Shown: one piece after another, positions 54,023 through 64,000 of the stretch
Position numbering within the stretch: the stretch's first letter is position 1
How the letters are laid out: every line of letters starts with the position of its first letter
DNA from: Penicillus capitatus
Lineage: Eukaryota; Chlorophyta
Direction of reading: 5' to 3'
Length of the DNA: 64,000 bases
Assembly: GCA_965649825.1 (NCBI GenBank)
Contig: OZ287696.1
Coordinates: forward strand, 1,736,001-1,800,000
Program-made: the position numbers and the translations under genes
Notes under the pieces: generated by a model
Database searches by the model: none
What the model was told of the DNA's origin: nothing
Seen by the model: only the letters and a program-made list of their open reading frames with translations

Positions 54023-55335
54023 ATGGAAATCGCGGCATGGCGCTCTTTTATGGAGGGCCTCATGTCAAAGGTCGCAGAACTCAATCTAGACTTCTCGACA
54101 CGCTTCTATATTTTTGTCGCTGGGCACTTTGTCCTGTACTACTGGATGCGCTATGTGGTGGCACCGGCACGTCCTGGTTGGCCGCGTGGCATGCGAGCCA
54201 TGATTCTGACTCCATTCCTGACGGTCATGTGCGTCTTGTTCGACGCACAGAAGAATGAGGAAGCCACAGCAGCAGTGTACAGCATTCTTGGGTTTCTCTG
54301 CATGACACCGGCAAAGATCATCTCATTTTGCATGAATCGGGGCCCGATCGTCAAGGCATACGACAGCAAGAGCACACTCGCTTTCGTTCTCAGTCTCCTC
54401 TTCCCGGTCTCGGTCGCCTTCGATGAAAAGAAGGCGGCAGACGAGAACGAGGAGAAGGCGACTGAACCACATGCCTACAAAGATGCTCGCTTCTCTGTTC
54501 TTCGCTTCGAAAAGACTGAGCGCTGGATGCGAGTGACAACGATGATTTTCCAGACGATCGGGAAAGTACATCAATTTCTCCTTCCCTTTGCTCCCAACTC
54601 ATTCATGTCTTCGTCATTAGACCATATTCATGTTGACTTTGAGACACAGTGCACAATACTTTCACGGATCTGGACAGGATTTTCTGAGAAATGTGTGCAT
54701 CGGATGGTTCTGCTACGCATACGGGTCAACAATTGAAGATACGGTCAGTTTGATCTTGCTGCTTACAGCCAATGTGAAGATAAACCATAACTTTGACCGT
54801 CCATGGCTCTCCCAATCTGTCAGAGAATTCTGGTCTCGTCGCTGGAACATCCTTGTCTCTGAGATGCTGAGAGGTCTGAGTTACGAACCGGTCTGCGAAG
54901 GTAAGGTCACACTCGTATCGCCTTGCGTTAGGATTCTGGACAGGTTGCTGGGTGCGCGGATCGAAGTACTTCGGAAGAAGAAAGCCGTCGGGACTGCGCA
55001 AATCCATGGCTCTGATCGCAGCGTTTGCGGCCAGCTGCTTCTTTCACATCGCCCTTCTCATGTTTATATCTCCGTTTCGAATCTGCCTCTCGCACGGATT
55101 CTTCTTTGTGGCGAATGGCCTCGTCATCGTCCTCGAGGATGTCGCCAAATTCTTCGTGTCGAGGCAGAAAGGGGGACTTGCGTTATCCAGAAGCATTCCG
55201 AAGCTGTTCTGGCAGATCTATGCTGTTTCCACCGTTATTGTGTTGGGTCATTTCTTTTTCTGTCCGGAATTTGTAGAATTCGGATATGCGGACATCATGA
55301 TGAACGCAGACCTTTCCTCTTCGCCGCGCAATTAA
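54023..55335 (+). CDS. Wax-synthase-type membrane-bound O-acyltransferase
   Basis: Three exons, 54023-54606, 54650-54900 and 54944-55335, with two 43-nt GT-AG introns; all phases close (408 aa). It matches plant wax synthase/MBOAT proteins (long-chain alcohol O-fatty-acyltransferase): hydrophobic N-terminus, GFLCMTPAKIISFCMNRGPI, SVREFWSRRWNILVSEMLRG (the FWxRRWN block) and FAASCFFHIALLMF (the histidine-bearing SGLMHE-like helix, here CFFHIAL), then C-terminal helices. Such enzymes make wax esters from acyl-CoA and fatty alcohol in the ER. The usual Glu after the histidine is not seen, so activity on the standard substrate is less sure. The first 28 codons are copied, broken, at 21755-21838. 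Confidence 0.8.
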
Positions 55336-55400
55336 CTGTATGTTCATCAACTTCTTTAAATCTGTCTTTGTGCTGGGCAACACTTGTTCGATGACGTACC

Positions 55401-56640
55401 TCATTCGATTTCGATGCATTTCAATCCTCCGAACGAGAGGTATTGTAGAGGGGCACCAGATAATGACGGACTGCAAATAACCCAGAAGATCCAGCCTGTC
55501 TGCTATGGTATATGTAGATCGCATAACTGTCTGTTGCTTTGAAGGGCTTTGCTTAAGGTAACCAGGTTTGCAGACAGTTTGCCTGAATCGGCTTGACATG
55601 TACTACCAGCTTTTCGTAAAGAGCTGAGAGAAGAGATGGATCGTGCCTAAGGCCATCTCAAGTTCAATGGTCCGAAGAGATCGTTGTTCTCTAATGTCCT
55701 CCATCGAACCATCCATTGGACGTGAGTAGATCTCGAGCAAACAAACTCTTCTTTGCATGGCAGTGCCACAATCAGACTGCAACAGCAGCAGTGGTGTGCC
55801 AAGGATCCTTCCTGCATTCAATTCGGGATCGGATCGAGATGGGAGATGGCATTGTTGAAAGTGTTAAACCGGCCAGAAATGACGAACCAGAAGATACTTT
55901 GCTCACCTGCTTTTAGGTTCCGCCGTGTCGGGAACAAAGGGAATGCCGATAAAAGGTGGCACAACTGCAGGCATTTTGCGACGCAAGAAACTATCGTGCT
56001 AACAAAAAACGCATCCTTGTGGGCGTGTTCGGAATGGACTGGAAAAGGTTGACGGAAAACGATGGAAAGTGCTTCTCGTATCAAGTGCAGCTGATCTATA
56101 CCTGAGCTAGATACACACGCTCGTATAAGCAGCATTCTTTTTTGGACATCGTCGAGGGTCTCAAATTGCCCAGGGCGTTGAAGACCATCGATATCGACAA
56201 CCAGGAGGATATAGGTCACGGTCAATACATTCATCCGAAAGATCTCAACAAGCCGACCGATCCAGAAATCCGTTGACCAGACAGACAACCACAACGTCAG
56301 TTTTCATTTCGACTACACGTGCAATGTTGAAATGCGTTCGGTGTCGCAGTGCTGCTAGAAGGGATGGGGAGACCCTGCTGTCATCGGCGCGATCACATAA
56401 AAGAGATTCTCACCTGTCTTTTCAGTGACGGCCGGCCGAATGTGGAGAAAACGTGCTTTTGCCATATATCGACCCAGAATCGACGTCCTACACGCTTACA
56501 GTGTCATCTTCAAAGCGATTCCAAACAAGACGACAACATCTCTCACAAGTGAACCCTCAACGACATCAACCGAGTATGTGATCTTCTGCAAAGGCAAGAG
56601 ACCGAGGACAGGTATGGGTATGTTAGCACACGGGGTGGTC
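55401..56640 (-). CDS. Unidentified minus-strand multi-exon gene, membrane-like
   Basis: Coding-looking pieces lie in several minus frames: VRDVVVLFGIALKM (about 56500-56550), TLWLSVWSTDFWIGRLVEIF and NVLTVTYILLVVDIDGLQRPGQ (about 56150-56290), then FNNAISHLDPIP running into NAGRILGTPLLLLQSDC and MEDIREQRSLRTIELEMALG (about 55610-55870). The last exon ends either FGGLKCIEIE-stop at 55401 or in another frame. Hydrophobic segments suggest a membrane protein. I could not close a full model or name a family. It is convergent with wax synthase and divergent from FAD6. Confidence 0.4.
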
Positions 56641-56825
56641 GGCAGCTGAGAGATGATGGTTTTGATGCGTCATTGATGTTCATGTGGCGGTGCATGAAAA
56701 CAAGATCTCACCGCTGTCACTGTCTTTCGTTTTTAACGCCTTTAAATCTAGTGGTGTTGTTGTTGGACGGCCGCTGTCGTGCACCGTCCCCTTCCCTCTC
56801 TTCTTTATTCTTTACGGACAGTGTC

Positions 56826-58128
56826 ATGCATTCTGCAACGAGTGCGAGTCTTCTGGGGTACTCTGTGCCGCTACTACCTAAGGTCAAGAGATGTCGACTC
56901 ACCACTGCACGCGAGCGCTTCTCGCTGCCATCGCTGGCGGTGGCGGCGCCAACGATAGAGCCCGATGTCTCGGACGCTGAGCGTCAACGCCTTGCATTGG
57001 AAACAGGATATCGTTCGATCGGCAAAGACTTGCCGAGAGGGGTCACTTTGAGTCAGATCGTCCAGACAATGCCACAAGATGTGTTCCAAATCGACGACTG
57101 GAAAGCGTGGCGGTCAGTCGCCATCTCTGTTGGTGCCGTGACGCTATCTCTCGCACTCGTGGCCGTTTCTCCATGGTATCTTCTGCCATTCTCCTATGTT
57201 TTTGCGGGTCAGTGCGCCCCCTTAAGTACTACATCTTCTAAAAAGAGTGACTGATGTGACAGGGACGGCAGCGACGGGTCTGTTTGTCATTGGACATGAC
57301 TGCGGCCATCGCAGTTTCAGCAACAACAAACTTCTGGAGGACATTGTGGGGACATTGGTCTTTGCTCCACTGATCTATCCTTTCGAGCCATGGAGAATCA
57401 AACACAACCATCACCATGCACACACGAACAAGCTTAATGAAGATACAGCCTGGCATCCCATGACAGAAAAGGACATCGAAGAATTCAATCCCATCACAAA
57501 ACTGCTCTACACTGTATTTATGGCATCTCCACTCAAATGCTGGGCATCTGTGGGTCACTGGCTGGCATACCATTTCGACAAGGATAAATTCACGAAAAAG
57601 CAAATGCCACGAGTGATCGTCAGCTGGATAGCGGTAGCTGCCTTTGCATTGGGAGTGTTGCCATATGTGGGTGTCACTTATGGCTGGATGGCTGTCGTGA
57701 AATTCTGGCTCGTGCCGTGGTTCGGTTACCATTTCTGGATGTCGACATTTACCGTCGTGCATCATACGGCACCTCACATTCCATTCAATCATGCCGAGAA
57801 CTGGAACGCCGCCAAAGCACAGCTCAGTGGATCCGTGCACTGTGACTATCCTGGATGGGTCGATTTCCTGACCCACGATATCAGTTGGCATGTTCCGCAT
57901 CACGTTTCTTCCAAGATCCCATGGTACAATCTCCGCAAAGCCACAGCGTCTCTACGGGAAAACTGGTCCGATTACATGACAGAGTGCACATTCAATTGGA
58001 GAATGATGAAGCAGATTTTTACAGAGCTTCATGTCTACCATCCAGAAAAGAACTATGTCCCACTCGACGACCAAAAAGAGGCGTCCTTCCTAAAATGGCA
58101 GAGGAAGCTGATCCCGGAGACCATGTGA
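56826..58128 (+). CDS. FAD6: Plastid omega-6 (delta-12) fatty-acid desaturase
   Basis: Exons 56826-57207 and 57263-58128 (55-nt intron), 415 aa. It converts oleoyl to linoleoyl chains on plastid glycerolipids, using ferredoxin. The N-terminus (MHSATSASLLGYSVPLLP, rich in S, R and L, few acids) looks like a plastid transit peptide. The three iron-binding histidine boxes are intact: GHDCGHRSF, HNHHHAHTN and HVPHH (in DISWHVPHHVSSKIPWYNL), with EDIVGTLVFAPLIYPFEPWR between the first two. Four membrane spans are visible. The length and box spacing fit plant and algal FAD6 rather than ER FAD2. The intron carries CTGATGTGACAG at its 3' end. Confidence 0.93.
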
Positions 58129-58481
58129 AAAACACAAGCAGCGATCGAAGATGCTGAATTTCATCAATGTGGGTGTCGATGTCATGCATTTATTAAATGA
58201 GAGTGAAGACATATCTTTCCATGCAAAAATCCCAACACTCTACCACGTCTCTACCGACTTCTATGCGCGATATCCGATGGACGACGCCCGTCACAGATTG
58301 CAGACAGTAGATGGTGAGGTGTGGCCTGTCTTGTGATCCAGAAAGGGTATGATTGACTGGACATGTTGTCATTCTTCAGTAATGACATCTGAAGCGCATC
58401 GCCATTTGAGATCTGTAATCTCCGTCCAACAGACATTTCTCGTTTGCCCGTTTCTACGTTTCCGATCCTTCTCTCCTCGAC
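58129..58481. other. Intergenic between FAD6 and LHCB4
   Basis: No gene seen. It should hold the FAD6 3' end and the LHCB4 promoter. No clear TATA box recognised. Confidence 0.5.
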
Positions 58482-59414
58482 ATGAATTCGCTACAGAAAA
58501 CGGTACCGGGTCCGTCCAATGGATCCCTCACGGTCATGAGGAGGGCCGGAACGAAGAAAGTCGCAAGGCCATCCGGCGCAGGCAGCCAACGTCTTGGCGG
58601 TGCAGGTTACAAAAGATACGACCGCGATGCTCGTTGGCTGCCGGCTATTGAACGTCCCTTCTGGTTGGACGGCTCAATGCCTGGCGACAGAGCTTTTGAT
58701 CCACTCGGCCTCGCCAAGCCCGTCGAATACATTCAATACGAGTTGGATTCGTTGGACCAAAACTTGGCGGTGAATCCGAAGGGAGAGCCGATTGGCTTGT
58801 ACGAAGGTGTAGGGAATACCACCGTCTCGGAAGATCGACTGCAGCCCTATTCCGAAGTCTTTGGCATTCAGCGATTCCGCGAATGCGAACTCATTCATGG
58901 AAGATGGTGCATGTTAGCCACACTTGGCTGTTTCGCAGCTGAGGCTGTCACCGGCATCCCATGGTGAGATGCTTTTGTCTGTAAGGCATCTTTGATGATG
59001 TGACGGAGGAATGTGTAGGAATGAAGCCGGAAAGAGAATTCTGGAAGAGGGTGGAACGTATTTTGGATTCCAATTGCCGTTTTCTCTCACTCAGCTGGTC
59101 TGGATCGAAGTCATTTTGGTCGGCGGTGCAGAACTGTACAGAAATACCGAACTGGATCCCGAGAAGAGATGCTATCCAGGAAACCTCTTTGATCCATTGA
59201 ACTTTGCCTCAGGCGATCCCGAACGCGTCTTCAGACTGAAAGAGGCCGAAATCAAACACGGACGCCTCGCCATGGTTGCGTTCCTCGGTAAACACCCAGC
59301 CACACAACCCGGTTTGATGTGACGGATGGGACGTGTGTCGCAGGGTTCTCTGTCCAAGCATTGGTAACGGGACAGGGAGTATTTGGAAGTCTGAAACAGG
59401 CGACTGGATTCTAA
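58482..59414 (+). CDS. LHCB4: Chlorophyll a/b-binding protein CP29 (Lhcb4 type)
   Basis: Exons 58482-58963, 59019-59287 and 59344-59414 (introns 55 and 56 nt), 273 aa. CP29 is a minor monomeric antenna linking LHCII trimers to the photosystem II core. Diagnostic parts: [31 protein letters not shown] (the CP29-specific SLDQNLA), [22 protein letters not shown] (helix B with the ExxH ligand pair), [24 protein letters not shown] (helix C), [11 protein letters not shown], and [20 protein letters not shown] (helix A). The N-terminus is a basic transit peptide. This gene is the main evidence for a green-lineage organism. Both introns contain TGATGTGACGG upstream of the acceptor. Confidence 0.95.
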
Positions 59415-59590
59415 GCCAAAGACAGATGTGTCAGCCATTCATCCGATTTTGATTCTGGCTCCGAATGTTGTTGTCCTCTACTGTGACATGGAACAGATTT
59501 TTGAATCTCTCTTCCCTGGACACGATTTGTGAAGAAAACTCGTTTTGAACGAACGAACAATTAGACATCGCGGCGTGACGCTGTTGCCCA

Positions 59591-60625
59591 ATGTGGAGCA
59601 TTTGCATTCACGGTGGCGCGGGTAGTATTCCGAGGTCGTATGATGACGGCCCGAACTTAGCCGTTCTGCGCATCGCGATGCAGAGAGCACAGGCCGTCGT
59701 GAAGGGCGAGACGCCTGGTGTGCTGCGGCAGAGTTCTCCATCGGCACCGGTGGCACTCGCCGCGGCTGTGGAAGCTGTTCTCATCCTGGAAGATTCACCG
59801 CTTTTTAATGCCGGTCACGGCTCTTGCCTCAACGCCGCTGGTGGAAAAGGATCATAAAAGAGCCAGTGATCAACGTGCTGACGTGTACAGGGCATTGCGA
59901 GCTCGAGGCCGCGGTGATGGTCGGGACGGATCTATCCAACGGTGCCGTATGCGGTCTGACGCGTGTCAAGAATCCCATTCTCCTGGCAGAGCATGTCCGG
60001 ACACAGACACCGCATACGTTTATCGGATTCCAAGCCGCTGAGAAAATGGCAGAAGAGGCAGGGCACGAACTGAAGGATCCAGAATGGTTTCTCAGCGAAA
60101 AGCGCCGACGACAACAGGCAATCGCTCAAAAACGAGGCACCACAGATCGCGATCACGACATCCAGACATCGCAACAAGTGATATCGCCATCTCATGACAT
60201 CGTCTCCTGCGAGGGATCCTCAGTCAGGCGATACCGTCGGCGCTGTGGTGCGCGACATGGATGGGAATCTTGCTGGCGCCGTATCGACAGGGGGCATGAC
60301 GAATAAGTATGTCGGTCGCATCGGCGATTCGCCGTGCATTGGCTGTGGACTCTACGTGTCGCCCCTCGCTGCCGTGTGTGGCACGGGGAATGGCGAAGAC
60401 TTCGTTCGCGGCAACATCTGTGCGCAAGTGTGTCATGCGATGAAGTATGGGAGCATGTCACTCAAGGAAGCGATGGATCATGTCATGGCCGAGTTGCCAG
60501 ATGACAGTGGCGGCATCATAGCTGTCGATGCAGACGGCGAAGTCGTCATGGATTTGAACTGCAGCGGTATGCACCGTGCCTTTGCCAGATCCGATGGCCA
60601 AGAAGACTACGCGACATTCCGATGA
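59591..60625 (+). CDS. Isoaspartyl peptidase / L-asparaginase (T2 Ntn-hydrolase)
   Basis: Exons 59591-59840, 59891-60177 and 60224-60625 (introns 50 and 46 nt), 312 aa. It hydrolyses L-asparagine and beta-aspartyl dipeptides after autocleavage. It has IHGGAGSIPR at the N-terminus, LFNAGHGSCLNAAG, CELEAAVMVG (an unusual variant of the ELDAAVMDG block), CGLTRVKNPILLAEHV, then the autocleavage site at SGDTVGAVVRDMDGN (catalytic Thr of TVGAV), the substrate loop STGGMTNKYVGRIGDSP, and CGTGNGEDFVRG. The alpha and beta parts are the usual size. Cytosolic by absence of a signal. Confidence in the family is high. Confidence 0.93.
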
Positions 60626-60842
60626 TGTCAGGCGGAATCGGGATGGTAAGTGATGTGACGTGCCGCGTCCCGCCGTACATTAGCCTTGTTGCCTCCTGCT
60701 AAAACGTTCTTGCTGTACCGATTCGCGACTCGTCCTTGTGGCCTCTATTTAATTCCCGAAGCCTGGTCTGGCTGTGAACTTTTTGGCGTCGTCTGTCACT
60801 TGATTGAAATTCTTTCCGCGTCGTCGTCTTTTATGTTCAACT

Positions 60843-61172
60843 ATGGCAGGGTTTCTGAACCTTTTTGCCTTTTCGGCCACTTCTGGGATGATTGGCTTTT
60901 ATGGCACCAAAGCAAAACGTCTCAATGTTAGAGTGCACTCTCCAACACCTTGCCTTGCCTCGTAGGTCGCTTTTCCATACTGTAAACATCTTTTCCCGAG
61001 TGACGACGAAGATAAAGAAGACTTTACGGCACGGGAGAGAGTGGTAGCAAGCAACCCGGCACCGACCCTTCTAGGAATCGCCGCACCGACACAACAGACG
61101 CAGCCCATAGCGTGCGCCTCGTACATTGAAGCACTAAGGGAAACGCAACGCGTCACACCGAAGAGTCTATAA
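60843..61172 (+). CDS. Unidentified small protein
   Basis: The ATG at 60843 gives MAGFLNLFAFSATSGMIGFYGTKAKRL, a hydrophobic start followed by basic residues. A 39-nt GT-AG intron (60962-61000) removes an in-frame TAG and joins to an acidic/polar block (DDEDKEDFTARERVV) and a hydrophilic C-terminus ending at TAA 61170-61172, total about 96 aa. The frame is open through the whole second exon. A single N-terminal TM or organelle-targeting signal is likely. Not recognised. Confidence 0.45.
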
Positions 61173-61724
61173 AGTGCGAAAAACGTCTCCGCATCGGACA
61201 GCTCAACAAAGTTTCTTGTGTGCAGCCTTTGACTGATTAAATTATTAAGGATAGAACTGTACATCTGTTAAGCACGAGCGAAGCTGTGTAGGGTCGAACA
61301 TGATTTTGGCAAGTAGGAACAATTCGTGCCGCGCGTGCACAATTCTTATCGTCAGCCCTATCCTCATGTCTACAATAAGTGCACTTGGATGCAATGAGCC
61401 GGGATTTTGAAGAAATCTGCGGAAGGGTGCAACGCGCTTGGAGCTGTGTATTACTAATCTCTAGCCGGACGAGCATAAGGTTCTCTGAGTGTTTGTCCTC
61501 ATCATGAGTCGGCAACATTGTCAAGTCAGTCGTACTTCTGCACGAGATTCGATGAGTACAAGCTGTCTCACTCATTCGAAAGGCTCCTCTGGCCCAACTA
61601 CCAATTAACGGATTACGGCAGAAAGTGTTTGAGTACTAATGAGACAGACAGATTGTTGTTAATTCCACAAAGACATCGTTGTTAATCGCAGCTGTTCGAA
61701 TCTATTGATCGATACATCGACGTG
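61173..61724. other. Stretch between the small gene and BFR1-like gene
   Basis: No plus-strand gene seen. A minus-strand ORF of 112 codons (61237-61575) with several Cys and His has no recognisable motif and is probably chance. Confidence 0.4.
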
Positions 61725-64000
61725 ATGGGAGACGCTGAGCTCATTGCCGAAACACGCGCGTCACTCGAGGCCATGCGCAAGCCTGAGCGACCCGACTCTT
61801 CAAAAGTTCAACTGCAGACGCAGAAACTCACGACGACGATAGAGGAGTATGCGACACGGATTCAAGAAATAAAGGAGAAAACGGCCCATCGGAGGGGAAA
61901 CCGTAATGAACGCTCGCCCGAGGAACGTGACCTGCTGGACGCGCTGCACAAAACAAAGAACGAGAGACAGAGAGCTTGGGTACCATCCATTCTGTCCATC
62001 CATATTTTATGAGGCTTGTGCGTGTCAGCGAGAAAAGCAGTCCATCCGCAATGCTCTAAATAAAGCCAATCAGGTTCGCGAGTCTGCTCGGGTCAAAGTG
62101 CGTCAGATAAAAGAGAATTCAAGGGTCTCCAGTATCGAAGAGATCGATGGTCAAATCAAACGATTGGAGGAGAAGATCAATAGCTCCGAGTTAACGGAAA
62201 AGGAAGAGCAGGAGAGCATCGAGAACATCCGTCAGTTAGTGAAATCCAGAGAGACGGTCCGCAGTTTGCGGCGACAGCTGGATGACATGCAGTCACAGGA
62301 GAATAACAGCGAGGATCTTATGGATCAGTTAAAAGACATCGATAGCAAGATGGATGAATGCACGGCACAGGAGAAAGAAATAAACAAACAGTTGGATGCC
62401 ATTCAAAAGAAGAGGGAAGAGGAAGACATCGATGTGCATGCGCTGATCGAGGAGAAGGAAGAATGCTGGCAAGTGCTGTGTGCACTTAGACAGAAGCGAA
62501 AGGAGATCAATGATGCCTTCACAGTCGAGATGGATCACTACAAACAGGAGCTAAAGGAATATCACAAAGCTAAAAGAGAACTCGAACAGAAACTGCAAGA
62601 AATCTGTTGTTTTGAGTGCGATGAGGAATGTGGGTCTGTGTTGTGGCAGGGAAAATGAAACGAGGGCGGAGCAGAAAAAAGAAACACACGCCAGCAAAGT
62701 GATCGAGAGACCCAGGCAAAAGAATACCTCGCAGACGGAGACAAAGCTGCAAGCAGAGATGAGACCGTCTCCAGTGAGAGAGAGCTTTGCAAGGCAGGAA
62801 GAGAGAGAAAAAAAGAAAGAAGAGCAACGTCGGCAACGTCTGAGACAGATGGAACAATCTAAGTATCAGGAGAAGGTATCCTTCCTTTTGAAGTGGTATG
62901 GATGGATAGAGTGATAAGAGATGATGTAGGCAGAGACCTGTGTTGATCTCTTGAAATACTTGATGCTGTTAAAGCCAGCAGCGAAGGAAGAGGAATCTCT
63001 GCCGTTACCACAAGAGTCGGTGCCATCCCAAATCCCACCGCCTCTGGAAGCTGGCATGAAGCCGCTGAAGAAGGGAGATAATGAACACGATGCTTGGATG
63101 ATGGGAGGAAAAGGAAAGAAGAATAAGCATAAGAAAATGAAAAAGTGTGGAAAGGTGGAGAAACCAGAAGATAAGATTTTGATGCATTCTCGGCAGACGC
63201 TCAAAGCATTTGAAAATCTTAAGGTGGCTGCGCCTGACACATTGGCTGACGTTCCTTCCTCTGTACGGAAACTTGAAGAGCTGAAACTGTACTACGAGGC
63301 AAAGAAGGCAAATCCAGATTTCTCTCTGTCGGAAAAGAAAACGGCCAACACTGATGCGACGACGCTAGAGACAGTTCTGCAAAAGACTTCTCCCGGTCAA
63401 ACAGAAGAGCCCCAAGAAGAGGACACTGCGAAGAAGGCTCCCAGTCAAACAGAGGAGTTCCAGGAGGAGAGCCCTGTGCCCAAGACATTTGGTCAAGCAG
63501 AACAGCTTCAAGAGAAAAACCCTGTGCTAAAGACACCTGCTCAGAAAGAAGAGCACCGAGAGGAGGACACCGTGCAAAAGGCTCCTCCTCGCAAAACAGA
63601 AGAGCTCCAAGAAGAGAGCCCCGTGCCGAAGACACTTGGTCAAACAGAAGATCTCCACATGGAGAGCTCTGTGCCTAAGGCTCTCTGTCAGACAGAAGAG
63701 CGTAGAGAAGAGAACCCCGTGCCGAAGACACTTGGTCAAACAGAAGATCTCCGAGAGGAGAGCCCTGTGCAGAAGGCTTCCCATCACACAAAATATCTTC
63801 GAGAGGAGAGCCCTGTGGAGAAGAAAACACTTGGTCAAACAGAAAAACTTCAAGAAGAGAGCCCCGTGCCCAAGACTCAATGTCAAACAGAAGATCTCCA
63901 AGAAGAGGACACTGCAAAGAAGGCTCCATGTCAAACAGAAGAGCTCCAGGAGGAGGACACTGCGAAGAAGGCTCCATGTCAAACGGAAGAGCTTCAAGAA
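61725..64000 (+). CDS. BFR1-like coiled-coil protein, 3' end outside window
   Basis: Exons 61725-61979, 62029-62615, 62650-62875 and 62936 to beyond 64000; introns 49, 34 and 60 nt, all phases closing. Bfr1-type proteins bind mRNPs and polysomes and affect secretion and nuclear segregation in fungi. The fold is seen as a nearly continuous coiled coil (SIEEIDGQIKRLEEKINS, ...LKDIDSKMDECTAQEKEINKQLD...), the basic EEREKKKEEQRRQRLRQME region, YQEK|TCVDLLKYLMLL, and the C-terminal signature AFENLKVAAPDTLADVPSSV. After it comes an unusual Glu/Thr/Pro-rich 16-residue repeat region. The GTG codon before 61725 is not used; ATG is at 61725. Confidence 0.8.
63398..64000 (+). repeat. 48-bp coding tandem repeat in the BFR1-like gene
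   Basis: About 12 imperfect units of 16 codons with consensus QTEELQEESPVPKTLG, in two main flavours (…EEDTAKKAPC and …EESPVPKTLG), two units having one extra codon. The last two complete units are nearly identical. The array continues past the window end. Confidence 0.92.

Larger units (their letters stand above)
45093..54112 (+). repeat. Segmental duplication, copy B (direct repeat of 12432-21838)
   Basis: Starts at AGCATACGATCCCAGACC directly after LINE-D sequence and runs into the intact wax-synthase gene, where alignment with copy A stops at about 54112. It lacks the 240-bp segment found at 19535-19774 in copy A. Its left-edge gene (2H-GGCT) is a truncated pseudogene and its right-edge gene is whole, the mirror image of copy A. 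Confidence 0.95.

Noticed and set aside
12432-54112. Idea that copies A and B are two alleles joined by the assembler
   Set aside because: Not fully excluded, but the reciprocal truncation of the edge genes and transposon borders exactly at the breakpoints fit a real tandem duplication better; read depth would decide.
55563-55582. 20-nt microexon flanked by a 24-nt intron in the minus-strand gene at 55401-56640
   Set aside because: An alternative splice from 55606 to a downstream acceptor also gives an open frame, so the microexon is not supported well enough to report.
1-64000. CRISPR arrays, tRNA and rRNA genes
   Set aside because: No spaced direct repeats, tRNA box pairs or rRNA core sequences were recognised on either strand.

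Overview
The window is nuclear DNA of a photosynthetic eukaryote of the green lineage. The strongest evidence is a chlorophyll a/b-binding protein with the signature segments of CP29/Lhcb4 at 58482-59414, next to a plastid omega-6 fatty-acid desaturase (FAD6 type) at 56826-58128. A secondary green alga cannot be excluded, and I cannot name the species. Genes are compact, lie on both strands and carry many very short GT-AG introns, mostly 34-78 nt with a few candidates of 25-27 nt.

Left part (1-12431): 3' part of KRI1 (+); an unidentified gene with a C-terminal membrane segment (+); a two-TM Cys-rich protein (+); an unidentified multi-exon gene (+); the cohesin regulator PDS5 (-); TXNDC9/phosducin-like 3 (-); and the 3' half of a gene fusing a 2H phosphoesterase to a GGCT/AIG2-like domain (-).

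Centre: a segment of about 9.4 kb (copy A, 12432-21838) is repeated in direct orientation as copy B (45093 to about 54112). Each copy carries, in order, the 5' part of the 2H-GGCT gene, a 77-aa unidentified gene, a second two-TM Cys-rich protein, RPS20, a Nudix hydrolase, an unidentified gene, an MFS transporter gene or remnant and the start of a wax-synthase-type acyltransferase. The outer flanking gene of each copy is whole (2H-GGCT left of A, wax synthase right of B) and the inner one is cut. This is the signature of a tandem duplication whose junction now holds 23 kb of nested transposons (21839-45092).

The transposon stack is layered. LINE-B (+) hosts LINE-A (-), which hosts a Gag-only LTR element. 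LINE-B also hosts a Ty3/gypsy-type element with 67-bp LTRs, which hosts LINE-C (-). LINE-D (+) hosts the 3' end of LINE-E (-) and an AT-rich terminal-inverted-repeat element, which hosts a second Gag-only LTR element. Target-site duplications close five of these insertions.

Right part (54023-64000): intact wax synthase (+), a poorly resolved minus-strand gene, FAD6, LHCB4, an isoaspartyl peptidase/L-asparaginase, a small unidentified gene, and a BFR1-like coiled-coil protein with a 16-residue tandem repeat running off the end. These are ordinary housekeeping, plastid and lipid genes, with no operon-like logic. The unusual content is the duplication, the nested elements, the Gag-only elements, the two-TM Cys-rich family and the very short introns.
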